This document shows positions 7,805-13,960 of a DNA stretch of 17,500 bases, piece after piece (within the stretch, counting starts at the first letter, position 1; each line of letters opens with the position of its first letter). Origin of the DNA: 2-12-FULL-42-15 sp964196565 (GTDB lineage Bacteria > Pseudomonadota > Gammaproteobacteria > Coxiellales > Coxiellaceae); contig CAXMUH010000098.1 in the NCBI GenBank assembly GCA_964196565.1, positions 1-17,500 on the forward strand, in the 5' to 3' direction. The notes under the pieces were generated by a model that saw nothing but the letters and a program-made list of their open reading frames with translations, did no database searches and was not told the origin of the DNA. The position numbers and the translations under genes were made by a program.

Positions 7805-7831
7805 ATTATAGCGCGTGCCAAGACTTGACAA
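7805..7831 (-). promoter_or_regulatory. murJ promoter candidate
   Basis: On the minus strand, TATAAT (7810-7805) is a perfect -10. The best -35 is TTGTCA (7831-7826), with a short 15-bp spacer. It would start transcription about 18 bases before the ATG at 7780. Its -35 overlaps the -35 of the divergent rpsT promoter. Confidence 0.5.
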
Positions 7832-7853
7832 ATGTGTGGATTCCAGGCATATT
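7825..7853 (+). promoter_or_regulatory. rpsT promoter
   Basis: A consensus TTGACA (7825-7830) and CATATT (7848-7853) are separated by 17 bp, about 35 bases before the rpsT start. This is a good sigma70 arrangement for a ribosomal protein gene. Confidence 0.7.
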
Positions 7854-7888
7854 TCGCCTCCTAGATAACTATTTAACCGGGAGTACCA

Positions 7889-8155
7889 GTGGCAAATTCA
7901 GCACAAGCAAAAAAACGAGTTCGTCAACTACAGAAGCGTGAGCTACATAACGCTAGCCAACGCAGCCGAGTCCGAACAGCAGTTAAAAAAGTGCTAAAAC
8001 TTGTTCAATCTGATGCAAAAGCTGCAGAAGTTGAAATGAAAGTGGCCACCAGGTTAATTGACAAAGCTGCAAAGCATAATATCATCCACGAAAACAAAGC
8101 AGCTCGAATTAAAAGCAGATTAACCAAAAAGTTGCGTTTAGCGGCTTCTGCTTAA
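7889..8155 (+). CDS. rpsT: 30S ribosomal protein S20
   Basis: 88 residues, normal length. The start is a GTG (7889) preceded by CGGGAG (about 7878-7883). The sequence MANSAQAKKRVRQLQKRELHNASQRSRVRT is typical S20, as are the basic helices and the ending SRLTKKLRLAASA. It binds 16S rRNA in the small subunit body. In E. coli rpsT also uses a non-AUG start (UUG) and autoregulates translation, so the rare GTG may have a similar role; that is an inference. It is divergent from murJ, with ribF-ileS-lspA beyond, as in enterics. No intrinsic terminator follows; a REPIN lies 55 bases downstream. Confidence 0.98.
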   Translation: MANSAQAKKRVRQLQKRELHNASQRSRVRTAVKKVLKLVQSDAKAAEVEMKVATRLIDKAAKHNIIHENKAARIKSRLTKKLRLAASA

Positions 8156-8210
8156 CTCTTCATGTTTCCCCCGCGGTATAATTTTAAGTTTGCTTGAGGC
8201 ACCATCTGAG

Positions 8211-8332
8211 GTAGCCCGGACGACGTGTCGGCCGGGAAGTATCCAGCGAAGCTGGATTCATACTTTAATTTGGAATCATGCTTTGCATGATGCTTCCCTG
8301 GGCGGGAAGTAAATCCTGGTCGTCCAGGCTAC
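8211..8332. repeat. REPIN-like element 1 (rpsT/obgE convergent gap)
   Basis: This 122-bp unit is bounded by inverted ends: GTAGCCCGGACGAC (8211-8224) and GTCGTCCAGGCTAC (8319-8332), matching at 13 of 14 positions. The left REP hairpin is CCCGGACGAC-GT-GTCGGCCGGG (8215-8236), with A opposite G at arm position 6. The right REP reads as CCTGGACG facing CGCCCAGG on the other strand, with a mismatch at the same position. Between them lie two more hairpins: ATCCAGC-GAA-GCTGGAT (about 8231-8247) and ATCATGC-TTT-GCATGAT (8275-8291). It separates two converging genes and may stop read-through. Confidence 0.85.
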
Positions 8333-8339
8333 GGCTTTT

Positions 8340-9350
8340 CTACTTTTCCCCTGAAACAAACTCCATCAACTTTAAACACAAATGCTCTGTGCCTTCATGC
8401 TTAATCGATGAAATACTAAACACCGGCCCTTCCCAGTCCAATTTAGAGACAATTTCTGCGACCAGCGCCTTGGCTTCATCTGCTGCCAGCAAATCAACCT
8501 TATTAAAAGCCAGCCAACGCGGCTTGGCAGCCAAGTCCGGGCTAAATTTAGCCAGCTCAATCAAAATCTTCTCGATCGCCTCAACCGGATCACCGCCATC
8601 AATCGGCGCAATATCGACCATATGCAGTAACAATCGGGTACGACTCAAGTGTTTTAAAAACTGAATACCAAGGCCAGCGCCTTCTGCTGCCCCTTCGATA
8701 AGCCCGGGGATGTCAGCAACAACAAAGCTTTTATATTCACCTACGCGCACCACTCCCAGGTTAGGATGCAATGTGGTGAAAGGATAGTCAGCCACCTTAG
8801 GTCTTGCATTAGAAACCACACTGATAAAGGTCGACTTACCGGCATTAGGCATGCCAAGCAAACCAACGTCGGCTAATAACTTAAGCTCTAGCTTCAGATT
8901 ACGGGATTCACCCGGCTCACCTGGAATGGTCTGCCTAGGCGCTCGATTGGTGCTACTTTTGAAACGGTTGTTGCCAAGGCCACGTTTGCCGCCCTTGGCC
9001 ACACACAGGCTCTGTCCGGCTTCGACAAGGTCGCCCAGACATTCATCAGTATCCGCATCATAAACCACTGTGCCCACAGGAACGGGCAATAGCAAGTCTT
9101 CACCATCCTTACCTGTCTTAAGCCGTCCACTGCCGCCCTGACCGTTTCTTGCACGATGCTGGCGCTTATAACGGAACTCAATTAGGGTATTAAGATCAGC
9201 ATCAGCGACCAGGTAGACACTGCCACCAGCACCGCCATCGCCACCATCTGGTCCACCCAGTGGGATAAATTTTTCACGGCGAAAACTTAAGCAGCCATGA
9301 CCACCATTTCCGGCATCGACTCTAATTTTCGCCTCATCTACAAATTTCAT
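8340..9350 (-). CDS. obgE: Obg-family GTPase (ObgE/CgtA)
   Basis: 336 residues, the usual length without a long C-terminal extension. Obg proteins associate with the 50S subunit and link ribosome maturation to the stringent response. The Gly-rich Obg fold covers residues 1-157 (for example GGHGCLSFRREKFIPLGGPDGGDGG). The G domain follows: G1 GMPNAGKST (166-174), switch region DYPFTTLHPNLGV, G3 DIPGLIEGAAEGAGLG (213-228), G4 NKVD (283-286) and G5 SSIKHEG. AGAGGT is well placed before the ATG at 9350. Its usual partners rplU and rpmA are upstream on the same strand, but an intrinsic terminator and an inverted-repeat element lie between, so expression is probably reduced or separate. Confidence 0.98.
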   Translation of the reverse strand: MKFVDEAKIRVDAGNGGHGCLSFRREKFIPLGGPDGGDGGAGGSVYLVADADLNTLIEFRYKRQHRARNGQGGSGRLKTGKDGEDLLLPVPVGTVVYDADTDECLGDLVEAGQSLCVAKGGKRGLGNNRFKSSTNRAPRQTIPGEPGESRNLKLELKLLADVGLLGMPNAGKSTFISVVSNARPKVADYPFTTLHPNLGVVRVGEYKSFVVADIPGLIEGAAEGAGLGIQFLKHLSRTRLLLHMVDIAPIDGGDPVEAIEKILIELAKFSPDLAAKPRWLAFNKVDLLAADEAKALVAEIVSKLDWEGPVFSISSIKHEGTEHLCLKLMEFVSGEK

Positions 9351-9395
9351 ATCTTTACCTCTAGCGGCCTCGACAATCTACGTCCATCTGTTGTC

Positions 9396-9476
9396 CATTT
9401 TGGACGAAAATATTCGCTCCGCTGCTCAGGGACTGCGTGTACATTGCGCTGATCACTCAAATTTTCGCCCAAAATG
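9396..9476. repeat. 81-bp inverted-repeat element in the rpmA-obgE gap
   Basis: CATTTTGGACGAAAAT (9396-9411) and ATTTTCGCCCAAAATG (9461-9476) are inverted with one mismatch in 16 and enclose 49 bp. The arms differ completely from the GTAG REP family, so this is a second repeat type. A related word, ATTTTAGGGCGAAAATGG, occurs at the end of murJ (about 6157-6174). It could be a MITE-like element; a terminal duplication is not evident. Confidence 0.65.
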
Positions 9477-9551
9477 ATCTAACAGCTGAACGTTGAGGGA
9501 CATATGGAACGATGCCTAAATAAACCCTCATCTTAAATAACCCTATACCCT

Positions 9552-9582
9552 AAAAAAAAGCCCCGTCACTGACGAGGCTTTT
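9552..9582 (-). terminator. intrinsic terminator after rplU-rpmA
   Basis: On the minus strand, AAAAGCCTCGTC pairs with GACGGGGCTTTT (one G-U) across an AGT loop and runs into eight Ts (9559-9552). It sits 21 bases past the rpmA stop and should end the rplU-rpmA transcript, with partial read-through possibly feeding obgE. Confidence 0.9.
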
Positions 9583-9603
9583 AGAATAGATAAAATCAAT
9601 AGG

Positions 9604-9870
9604 TTAAGCTTGGGTCTCTGCTTCAACCATCACAAATTTACGTTTCTTAGGTCCTCGAACCACAAATTTCACTTGCCCATCAGTTAGTGCAAACAGGGTG
9701 TGATCACGACCCATGCCTACGTTTTCGCCTGGATGGGTGTTGGTACCACGTTGACGAATAATAATGTTACCCGCTACAACCCGCTCGCCACCATAGCGCT
9801 TTACGCCAAGGAACTTAGGATTGGAATCACGTCCATTACGAGTACTACCGCCTGCTTTCTTATGTGCCAT
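9604..9870 (-). CDS. rpmA: 50S ribosomal protein L27
   Basis: 88 residues. The N-terminus MAHKKAGGSTRNGRDSNPK is diagnostic for L27; this tail reaches toward the peptidyl-transferase centre. The core GVKRYGGERVVAGNIIIRQRG and the TNTHPGENVGMGRDHTLFAL motif follow, ending with a basic KKRKF patch. GAGGAAGT precedes the ATG. The gene begins 13 bases after the rplU stop, in the standard rplU-rpmA operon order. Confidence 0.99.
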   Translation of the reverse strand: MAHKKAGGSTRNGRDSNPKFLGVKRYGGERVVAGNIIIRQRGTNTHPGENVGMGRDHTLFALTDGQVKFVVRGPKKRKFVMVEAETQA

Positions 9871-9883
9871 GCTACTACTTCCT

Positions 9884-10195
9884 CTAAACTTTAATCTTAG
9901 TGATCTTCACCTTGGTGAAATCCTGACGATGCCCTTGTCGCTTCATGTGTTGCTTGCGACGCTTGAACTTTAAAATCTTGATTTTCTTAGCTCGACCATG
10001 ATCAACCACTTCTGCGGTTACCGTAGCCTTTTCGAGAAATGGGCTACCGACTTCAATGTTATCGCCATTAGCGACCATTAAAATCTCTTTGAAATCAACA
10101 CTATTACCGGGCTCTAGTGCGAGCTTTTCTACGGTTAAAGTTTGACCCTCGGCAACGCGATACTGCTTGCCGCCTGTTTTGATAATTGCATACAT
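9884..10195 (-). CDS. rplU: 50S ribosomal protein L21
   Basis: 103 residues, normal length. MYAIIKTGGKQYRVAEGQTLTVEKL is the typical L21 start, and the basic RRKQHMKRQGHRQDFTKVKI block is the conserved 23S rRNA-binding end. AGGGGT lies just before the ATG. It is the first gene of rplU-rpmA and has a clear promoter 30-65 bases upstream. Confidence 0.99.
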   Translation of the reverse strand: MYAIIKTGGKQYRVAEGQTLTVEKLALEPGNSVDFKEILMVANGDNIEVGSPFLEKATVTAEVVDHGRAKKIKILKFKRRKQHMKRQGHRQDFTKVKITKIKV

Positions 10196-10231
10196 AGTCC
10201 ATACCCCTAAGGTAATCAGTCGAGAGCGAGG

Positions 10232-10260
10232 ATTCTACGAAATATTGAGCGAAATAACAA
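10232..10260 (-). promoter_or_regulatory. rplU promoter
   Basis: On the minus strand, TTGTTA (10260-10255) and TAGAAT (10237-10232) are separated by 17 bp. A GC-rich stretch follows the -10, as in stringently controlled ribosomal promoters. The leader is about 30 bases. Confidence 0.75.
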
Positions 10261-10278
10261 GCATGTGGGCATTTATTC

Positions 10279-10307
10279 TTGACAGAAGTGCAGCAGCTAA
10301 ATAGCAT
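10279..10307 (+). promoter_or_regulatory. ispB promoter
   Basis: Consensus TTGACA (10279-10284) and TAGCAT (10302-10307) are separated by 17 bp, giving a leader of about 28 bases. The promoter is back-to-back with that of rplU: their -35 boxes are 18 bases apart. Confidence 0.7.
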
Positions 10308-10341
10308 GACCCAGATACAAGGCCCTAGTGAGATGAAATGA

Positions 10342-11349
10342 ATGCAGCTTATTGAAAAAGACCAGAAAGTAACCGAACCTGATATTGCCCAAATTCGCCA
10401 CACAATCGAAGCCGATCTCCTGGCATTGGATCAACTGATCTTATCTGAGCTGACCTCACAAGTTCCATTGATCAATCAGATCACCCTGCATATCATTAAA
10501 AGCGGTGGCAAGCGCCTACGCCCACTGGTTGTCTTATTAATGGCAAAGGCTTTAAACTACCATGACGATAATGAGCATACCGAATTGGCTGCCATTATCG
10601 AATTTATTCACACAGCAACTTTATTACATGATGATGTGGTTGATGCATCAGAGCTGCGCCGTAATCAACCCACCGCAAACGCATTATGGGGCAATGAAGC
10701 CAGCGTGCTTTCAGGTGATTTTCTTTATTCGCGCGCTTTTCAAATTTTAGCGCGACGCAATAATATTCCAGTGATGAAAGTCATCGCTGACACCACCAAT
10801 TTAATTGCTGAAGGCGAAGTCATGCAATTGATGAATGTCGGCAACCATGAGCTCAGCGAAAAAGATTATTTTGTGGTGATCGAACGCAAAACCGCAACGC
10901 TTTATTCAGCCGCAAGTGAAATCGGCGCCATTATTGCAACTGATAATCAAGAACAGCAAAAAGCCGCTGCCGATTATGGTCTTCATTTAGGCCTCGCGTT
11001 TCAAATGATCGATGATTTATTGGATTACACCGCCGACAGCAATGTCTCGGGGAAAAATTTAGGCGACGACCTTAATGAGGGCAAAATTACATTACCGTTG
11101 ATTTATACAATACACAATGGCACTGACGCGCAAAAAAACATTATCCAGACCGCGATTAAAAACAAAAGCCGCGAATCAATCGACGATGTTATCACTGCGA
11201 TTACCGACAGCCACGGCTATGAATATACTTTTAACTACGCAAAAAAAGAAGCGCAAAAAGCAAAAAATTGTCTACAGCATTTGCCTGAAAATAAATATCG
11301 CGACGCACTTGCCAAAATTTGTGATTTTGTATTGCAGCGGGAGTATTAG
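10342..11349 (+). CDS. ispB: octaprenyl (all-trans polyprenyl) diphosphate synthase
   Basis: 335 residues. The trans-prenyltransferase extends farnesyl diphosphate with isopentenyl units to make the ubiquinone side chain. GGKRLRP (residues 55-61), the first aspartate motif LLHDDVVDASELRR (DDVVD at 97-101), GDFLYSRAFQ and the second motif QMIDDLLDY (DDLLD at 224-228) are all present, followed by GKNLGDDLNEGKITLPL. The sequence resembles IspB of E. coli more than the shorter-chain IspA, although exact chain length cannot be read from sequence. The ATG at 10342 has only a weak GA-rich SD and overlaps short upstream ATGs (10333, 10338), which may affect initiation. As in E. coli, ispB is divergent from rplU-rpmA. 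Confidence 0.95.
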   Translation: MQLIEKDQKVTEPDIAQIRHTIEADLLALDQLILSELTSQVPLINQITLHIIKSGGKRLRPLVVLLMAKALNYHDDNEHTELAAIIEFIHTATLLHDDVVDASELRRNQPTANALWGNEASVLSGDFLYSRAFQILARRNNIPVMKVIADTTNLIAEGEVMQLMNVGNHELSEKDYFVVIERKTATLYSAASEIGAIIATDNQEQQKAAADYGLHLGLAFQMIDDLLDYTADSNVSGKNLGDDLNEGKITLPLIYTIHNGTDAQKNIIQTAIKNKSRESIDDVITAITDSHGYEYTFNYAKKEAQKAKNCLQHLPENKYRDALAKICDFVLQREY

Positions 11350-11353
11350 TTGA

Positions 11354-11450
11354 ATCATGCTTTGCATGATACTTCCCGGCCGACAAGTCGTCCGGGCTAC
11401 AACAAAATTAATGCCGGCCCACGTAGCCTGGACGGCGCAGCCGGCCAGGA
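11354..11450. repeat. REP-like cluster 2 (ispB to tRNA-Pro gap)
   Basis: Two REP hairpins are divergently placed. The first, CCCGGCCGAC-AA-GTCGTCCGGG followed by CTAC (11375-11400), is preceded by the same ATCATGC-TTT-GCATGAT hairpin found in element 1 (11354-11370). The second is GTAG (11423-11426) followed by CCTGGACGGC-GCA-GCCGGCCAGG (11427-11449). Both keep the mismatch at arm position 6. Their GTAG ends face each other, so this is not a standard REPIN but two half-units, perhaps a junction of two elements. Confidence 0.85.
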
Positions 11451-11506
11451 ACAACAAATGAGGAAATTTTACGTTCGAGATTGGCCGCAATTGGCCGTCA
11501 GATGAG

Positions 11507-11583
11507 CGGAGTGTAGCTCAGCCTGGTAGAGCACTGCCTTCGGGAGGCAGGGGCCGGAGGTTCGAATCCTCTCACTCCGACCA
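11507..11583 (+). tRNA. tRNA-Pro, anticodon CGG
   Basis: 77 bases form a complete cloverleaf: acceptor CGGAGTG/CACTCCG (7 bp, perfect), D-stem GCTC/GAGC, anticodon stem CTGCC/GGCAG with loop TTCGGGA (anticodon CGG, reads CCG), T-arm GGAGG-TTCGAAT-CCTCT, and encoded ACCA 3' end (11580-11583). It matches the layout of E. coli proK. No clear promoter lies between it and the REP cluster; read-through from ispB is possible. It marks the border between housekeeping genes and the orphan-rich right part. Confidence 0.98.
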
Positions 11584-11587
11584 TGAA

Positions 11588-11615
11588 ATCAACCAACTTA
11601 AGGCGTTGGATTGAT
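11588..11615. terminator. hairpin shared by tRNA-Pro and the converging orphan gene
   Basis: ATCAACCAAC (11588-11597) pairs with GTTGG-A-TTGAT (11605-11615), with one bulged base and a 7-base loop. It starts 4 bases after the tRNA and covers the stop codon of the minus-strand gene. There is no strong U-run on either side, so it is a weak terminator or a processing structure. Confidence 0.4.
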
Positions 11616-12608
11616 CACCACAATATCACCCATTGTTGGGATGGCAAGTTCCTTCTTCTTCTCAAGCGTTTCTAGAACCCTCTTACAAAAAATTCCATTT
11701 TGTTTAACATTGTAAGGTTTAGATTCTTTTTCAAAAAACATTCTCGCTAAACCTGCCATATCTGATTCCGGAATTCGATATGCCTGGTAACTAGGAGTCC
11801 TCCGTATAGAACCAGACGGTACTACACCTTGAAATATTTTCTCATGTTCTTTTATCTCGTCTTGGGTTGCTGCCTCATAGGGTGGTTTTACAGCAGTTGC
11901 CGTCCATTGAAAACGGGAGCAAAGCTGTTTAACGATTTTAAAAAAATCATACGCTTCAACATCTATTATCAACGTTCCCCGAGCTTGTAGTAATGACATT
12001 GTCACTATGTAGTTAAGAACCGCTTTCCCTGGAGTTTTTTTCATGGCATATATGATGCTATTGGTTGCAATTATTAGATCAAATTTAGGAGGGGGGTTTG
12101 TAAATCCAGCGTGGTATTCTTCCAGGGTGCGGTTGTAAAATTGTGTATTCTTCATTAAATAAGGCTTATATACTTTTTCTTGTTTGCAGGCTATGCGTTT
12201 ATTCTCAAAATCTTTTATGATTCCAAGCAATCCAGAAAATATTTTAGCAAACGTTTGGCTATAGTTTTCATTATCCTGTTTATCAGCATATTTAAATTTT
12301 TGAATATAAAGCGTTAAATTAAAGATATATCTAACAGATTCGGGATTCAGGTATCCATGTTTCAACGTTTGATAATTATTCACATCGGGTTCAAGCACAG
12401 TAATTTTGGTCTTTGGTGACAGTAATGCAGCTAATAGCATGTATTGGAATGAAACCAAGAAGCAACCATCTTGCTCTTGGAGCTGTACTGAGCCCGGCCC
12501 AATAAGGAGAACAGAAGAAATTTTTTCCCCTTTTTTAATTTTTAGGTGTAGCATTTTGTAAAGTTGTGCATATCTCAAAACTTCTGTTGCTTGAATTAGA
12601 TTACGCAT
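11598..12608 (-). CDS. orphan protein with a SAM-methyltransferase-like Rossmann core
   Basis: 336 residues; no family recognised by name. VLLIGPGS (33-40) looks like motif I of class I methyltransferases. VLEPD (71-75) fits the acidic end of strand 2, FDLIIATNSIIYAM (176-189) resembles motif IV, and LLQARGTLIID (206-216) fits the next strand and turn. An insert of about 80 residues between strands 2 and 4 is long for the family. The motif I glycine pattern (GxG, not GxGxG) is thin, so SAM binding is an inference. The ATG at 12608 is preceded by CCGGAGCTACC, a good SD. It converges on tRNA-Pro and diverges from the coiled-coil gene. AT-rich codon use sets it apart from the ribosomal genes to the left. 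Confidence 0.65.
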   Translation of the reverse strand: MRNLIQATEVLRYAQLYKMLHLKIKKGEKISSVLLIGPGSVQLQEQDGCFLVSFQYMLLAALLSPKTKITVLEPDVNNYQTLKHGYLNPESVRYIFNLTLYIQKFKYADKQDNENYSQTFAKIFSGLLGIIKDFENKRIACKQEKVYKPYLMKNTQFYNRTLEEYHAGFTNPPPKFDLIIATNSIIYAMKKTPGKAVLNYIVTMSLLQARGTLIIDVEAYDFFKIVKQLCSRFQWTATAVKPPYEAATQDEIKEHEKIFQGVVPSGSIRRTPSYQAYRIPESDMAGLARMFFEKESKPYNVKQNGIFCKRVLETLEKKKELAIPTMGDIVVINPTP

Positions 12609-12685
12609 GGTAGCTCCGGTTAGTTTTATTGATCGAGAAAGATATCACAATTTGATCTCAAAATACCTTTTTTTAAAGCGTTTTC

Positions 12686-12740
12686 GCATGATTTATTGTC
12701 ATAAATCCATGCTACCCAGGTAATTTTGTTACCATATAAT
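12686..12740 (+). promoter_or_regulatory. promoter and operator-like palindromes upstream of the coiled-coil gene
   Basis: TATAAT (12735-12740) is a perfect -10; no good -35 is seen 16-18 bp upstream. Directly before it is GGTAA-TTTTG-TTACC (12719-12733). Further upstream is an 11-bp imperfect palindrome, GCATG-ATTTAT-TGTC-ATAAAT-C-CATGC (12686-12712). A promoter lacking a -35 but flanked by dyads is typical of regulator-dependent expression; the regulator is unknown. Confidence 0.5.
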
Positions 12741-12799
12741 ATTGTTTTAACATTCATAAGCGATAATGATCCGACATATAACTAACGGAGATTATCTGC

Positions 12800-13840
12800 A
12801 TGCGACTCAATGACCAGCCATTATTAACCCCTCAACAAATTGCAGGCAAACACAACGAGCTGGCAAATGAAACCAAGCAGCTACAGCAAGAAATTTTAGC
12901 TAATGCCGATAAAATTAGAAAACTTCAGCAGCAGCATGACGAGATTAATATTCCAAGCAGAGCAGACAAACTAAAAATGTCTACGCAACAAAGGCGCGGG
13001 ATCGACAAAATTGTTAGTGAAAAACAGCAACAAAGATATGCCATTCAAGCAGCAATTAATCATATAAATAGAAACACAAAATCCATTTCAACAACAGTCG
13101 AACAATTAAAGCAACAACAAAATATCCCGCTGGCAAACAAACTAAAAGCGTATTATTCAAACGCACTCAATCGACACTATCGTTCCACAAATCAATCCGA
13201 TCTAACTCAATTTTTGCAGTTTGTAGATCATCACTTTAGCCAAAGCGCACCTATTTGCTTACCAACTTCTAGAGAATTCGATAATATGGCAATGAAAATC
13301 TGTTTAGAAAAGCCTAAGCTTTTTACTGCATTACCAAAAATATGGCAGCCACAGAAATATCGCATTATTTTAAAATCTCAAATAAAAAAACTTACCCAAG
13401 ATAAACTCGAATTTAATGAGTCCATTGACACTCTGTCTGCAATTAAAGTTCAGCGAAAGACAACTTTAAAACAATATGCAGATCTACTCAGGTGCGCTAT
13501 TTCACCTTTATTTTTTTGCTACTCCACCCTTAACTACATGGCATCAAACCTAGACTTTCGATCTCACACCCCTCTCGAAGGTTTAGAGGTATGCCATGAA
13601 CGTCAACCCATACCATATCTGCTGATAGTCCATGCAGGATTCACAACGATGGAAATTCTTCGAAATCTAGCGCGCTGGTATAACGAAGCCGAAAATGATA
13701 ATTGCAATCCAATCACTCAACTTGCTATTCATGCATGCCGAGATCAGATTAAACGACTTAAAAAAGATGTGGCCAGCTTAAATTATCGACTGGAATTACT
13801 GAGGCCGGCAGACAACAACGTCACTCTTTGCAATGCTTAA
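12800..13840 (+). CDS. orphan coiled-coil protein
   Basis: 346 residues, not recognised. ACGGAG lies 10 bases before the ATG. Residues about 10-115 are Gln/Lys-rich with heptad-like spacing (NETKQLQQEILANADKIRKL and IVSEKQQQRYAIQ), which predicts a long coiled coil. A more globular, Cys-containing middle follows (about 120-290), and the end (DQIKRLKKDVASLNYRLELL) is helical again. There is no signal peptide or clear transmembrane helix, though SPLFFCYSTLNYMAS is hydrophobic. In Legionellales, orphan coiled-coil proteins are often secreted effectors; nothing here proves this. It converges with the Gly/Ser-rich lipoprotein gene across a REPIN. Confidence 0.75.
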   Translation: MRLNDQPLLTPQQIAGKHNELANETKQLQQEILANADKIRKLQQQHDEINIPSRADKLKMSTQQRRGIDKIVSEKQQQRYAIQAAINHINRNTKSISTTVEQLKQQQNIPLANKLKAYYSNALNRHYRSTNQSDLTQFLQFVDHHFSQSAPICLPTSREFDNMAMKICLEKPKLFTALPKIWQPQKYRIILKSQIKKLTQDKLEFNESIDTLSAIKVQRKTTLKQYADLLRCAISPLFFCYSTLNYMASNLDFRSHTPLEGLEVCHERQPIPYLLIVHAGFTTMEILRNLARWYNEAENDNCNPITQLAIHACRDQIKRLKKDVASLNYRLELLRPADNNVTLCNA

Positions 13841-13867
13841 TATACCCAGTGCGGTTTAGTTTTAGGT

Positions 13868-13958
13868 GTAGCCCGGACAAAAATTTATTTTTGGCCGGGA
13901 TTAAAGTATGAATCCGGCTTAGCTGGATACTTCCCGGCCGACAAGTCGTCCGGGCTAC
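13868..13958. repeat. REPIN-like element 3
   Basis: This 91-bp unit has perfect inverted ends that extend beyond the REP heads: AGGTGTAGCCCGGA (13864-13877) and TCCGGGCTACACCT (13949-13962). The left hairpin is CCCGGACAAAAAT facing ATTTTTGGCCGGG (13872-13899); the right is CCCGGCCGAC-AA-GTCGTCCGGG-CTAC (13933-13958). Both keep the position-6 mismatch. The right inverted end runs into the TAG stop codon of the lipoprotein gene (13963-13961), so the insertion abuts or supplies the stop. Confidence 0.9.
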
Positions 13959-13960
13959 AC

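Noticed and set aside
8894..9181. Alternative frame ORF within obgE
   Set aside because: It is fully inside the conserved obgE frame with no independent signals.
9396..9480. Short minus-strand open frame across the 81-bp inverted repeat
   Set aside because: A stop precedes it and there is no start codon or SD; the open frame is short enough to be chance.
10104..10403. Minus-strand ORF overlapping rplU and the ispB start
   Set aside because: It covers both promoters and the N-termini of two certain genes in another frame; it is a shadow.
11559..11583. tRNA-Pro 3' end as a phage attachment site
   Set aside because: No second copy of the tRNA 3' end and no integrase could be seen to the right within the window.
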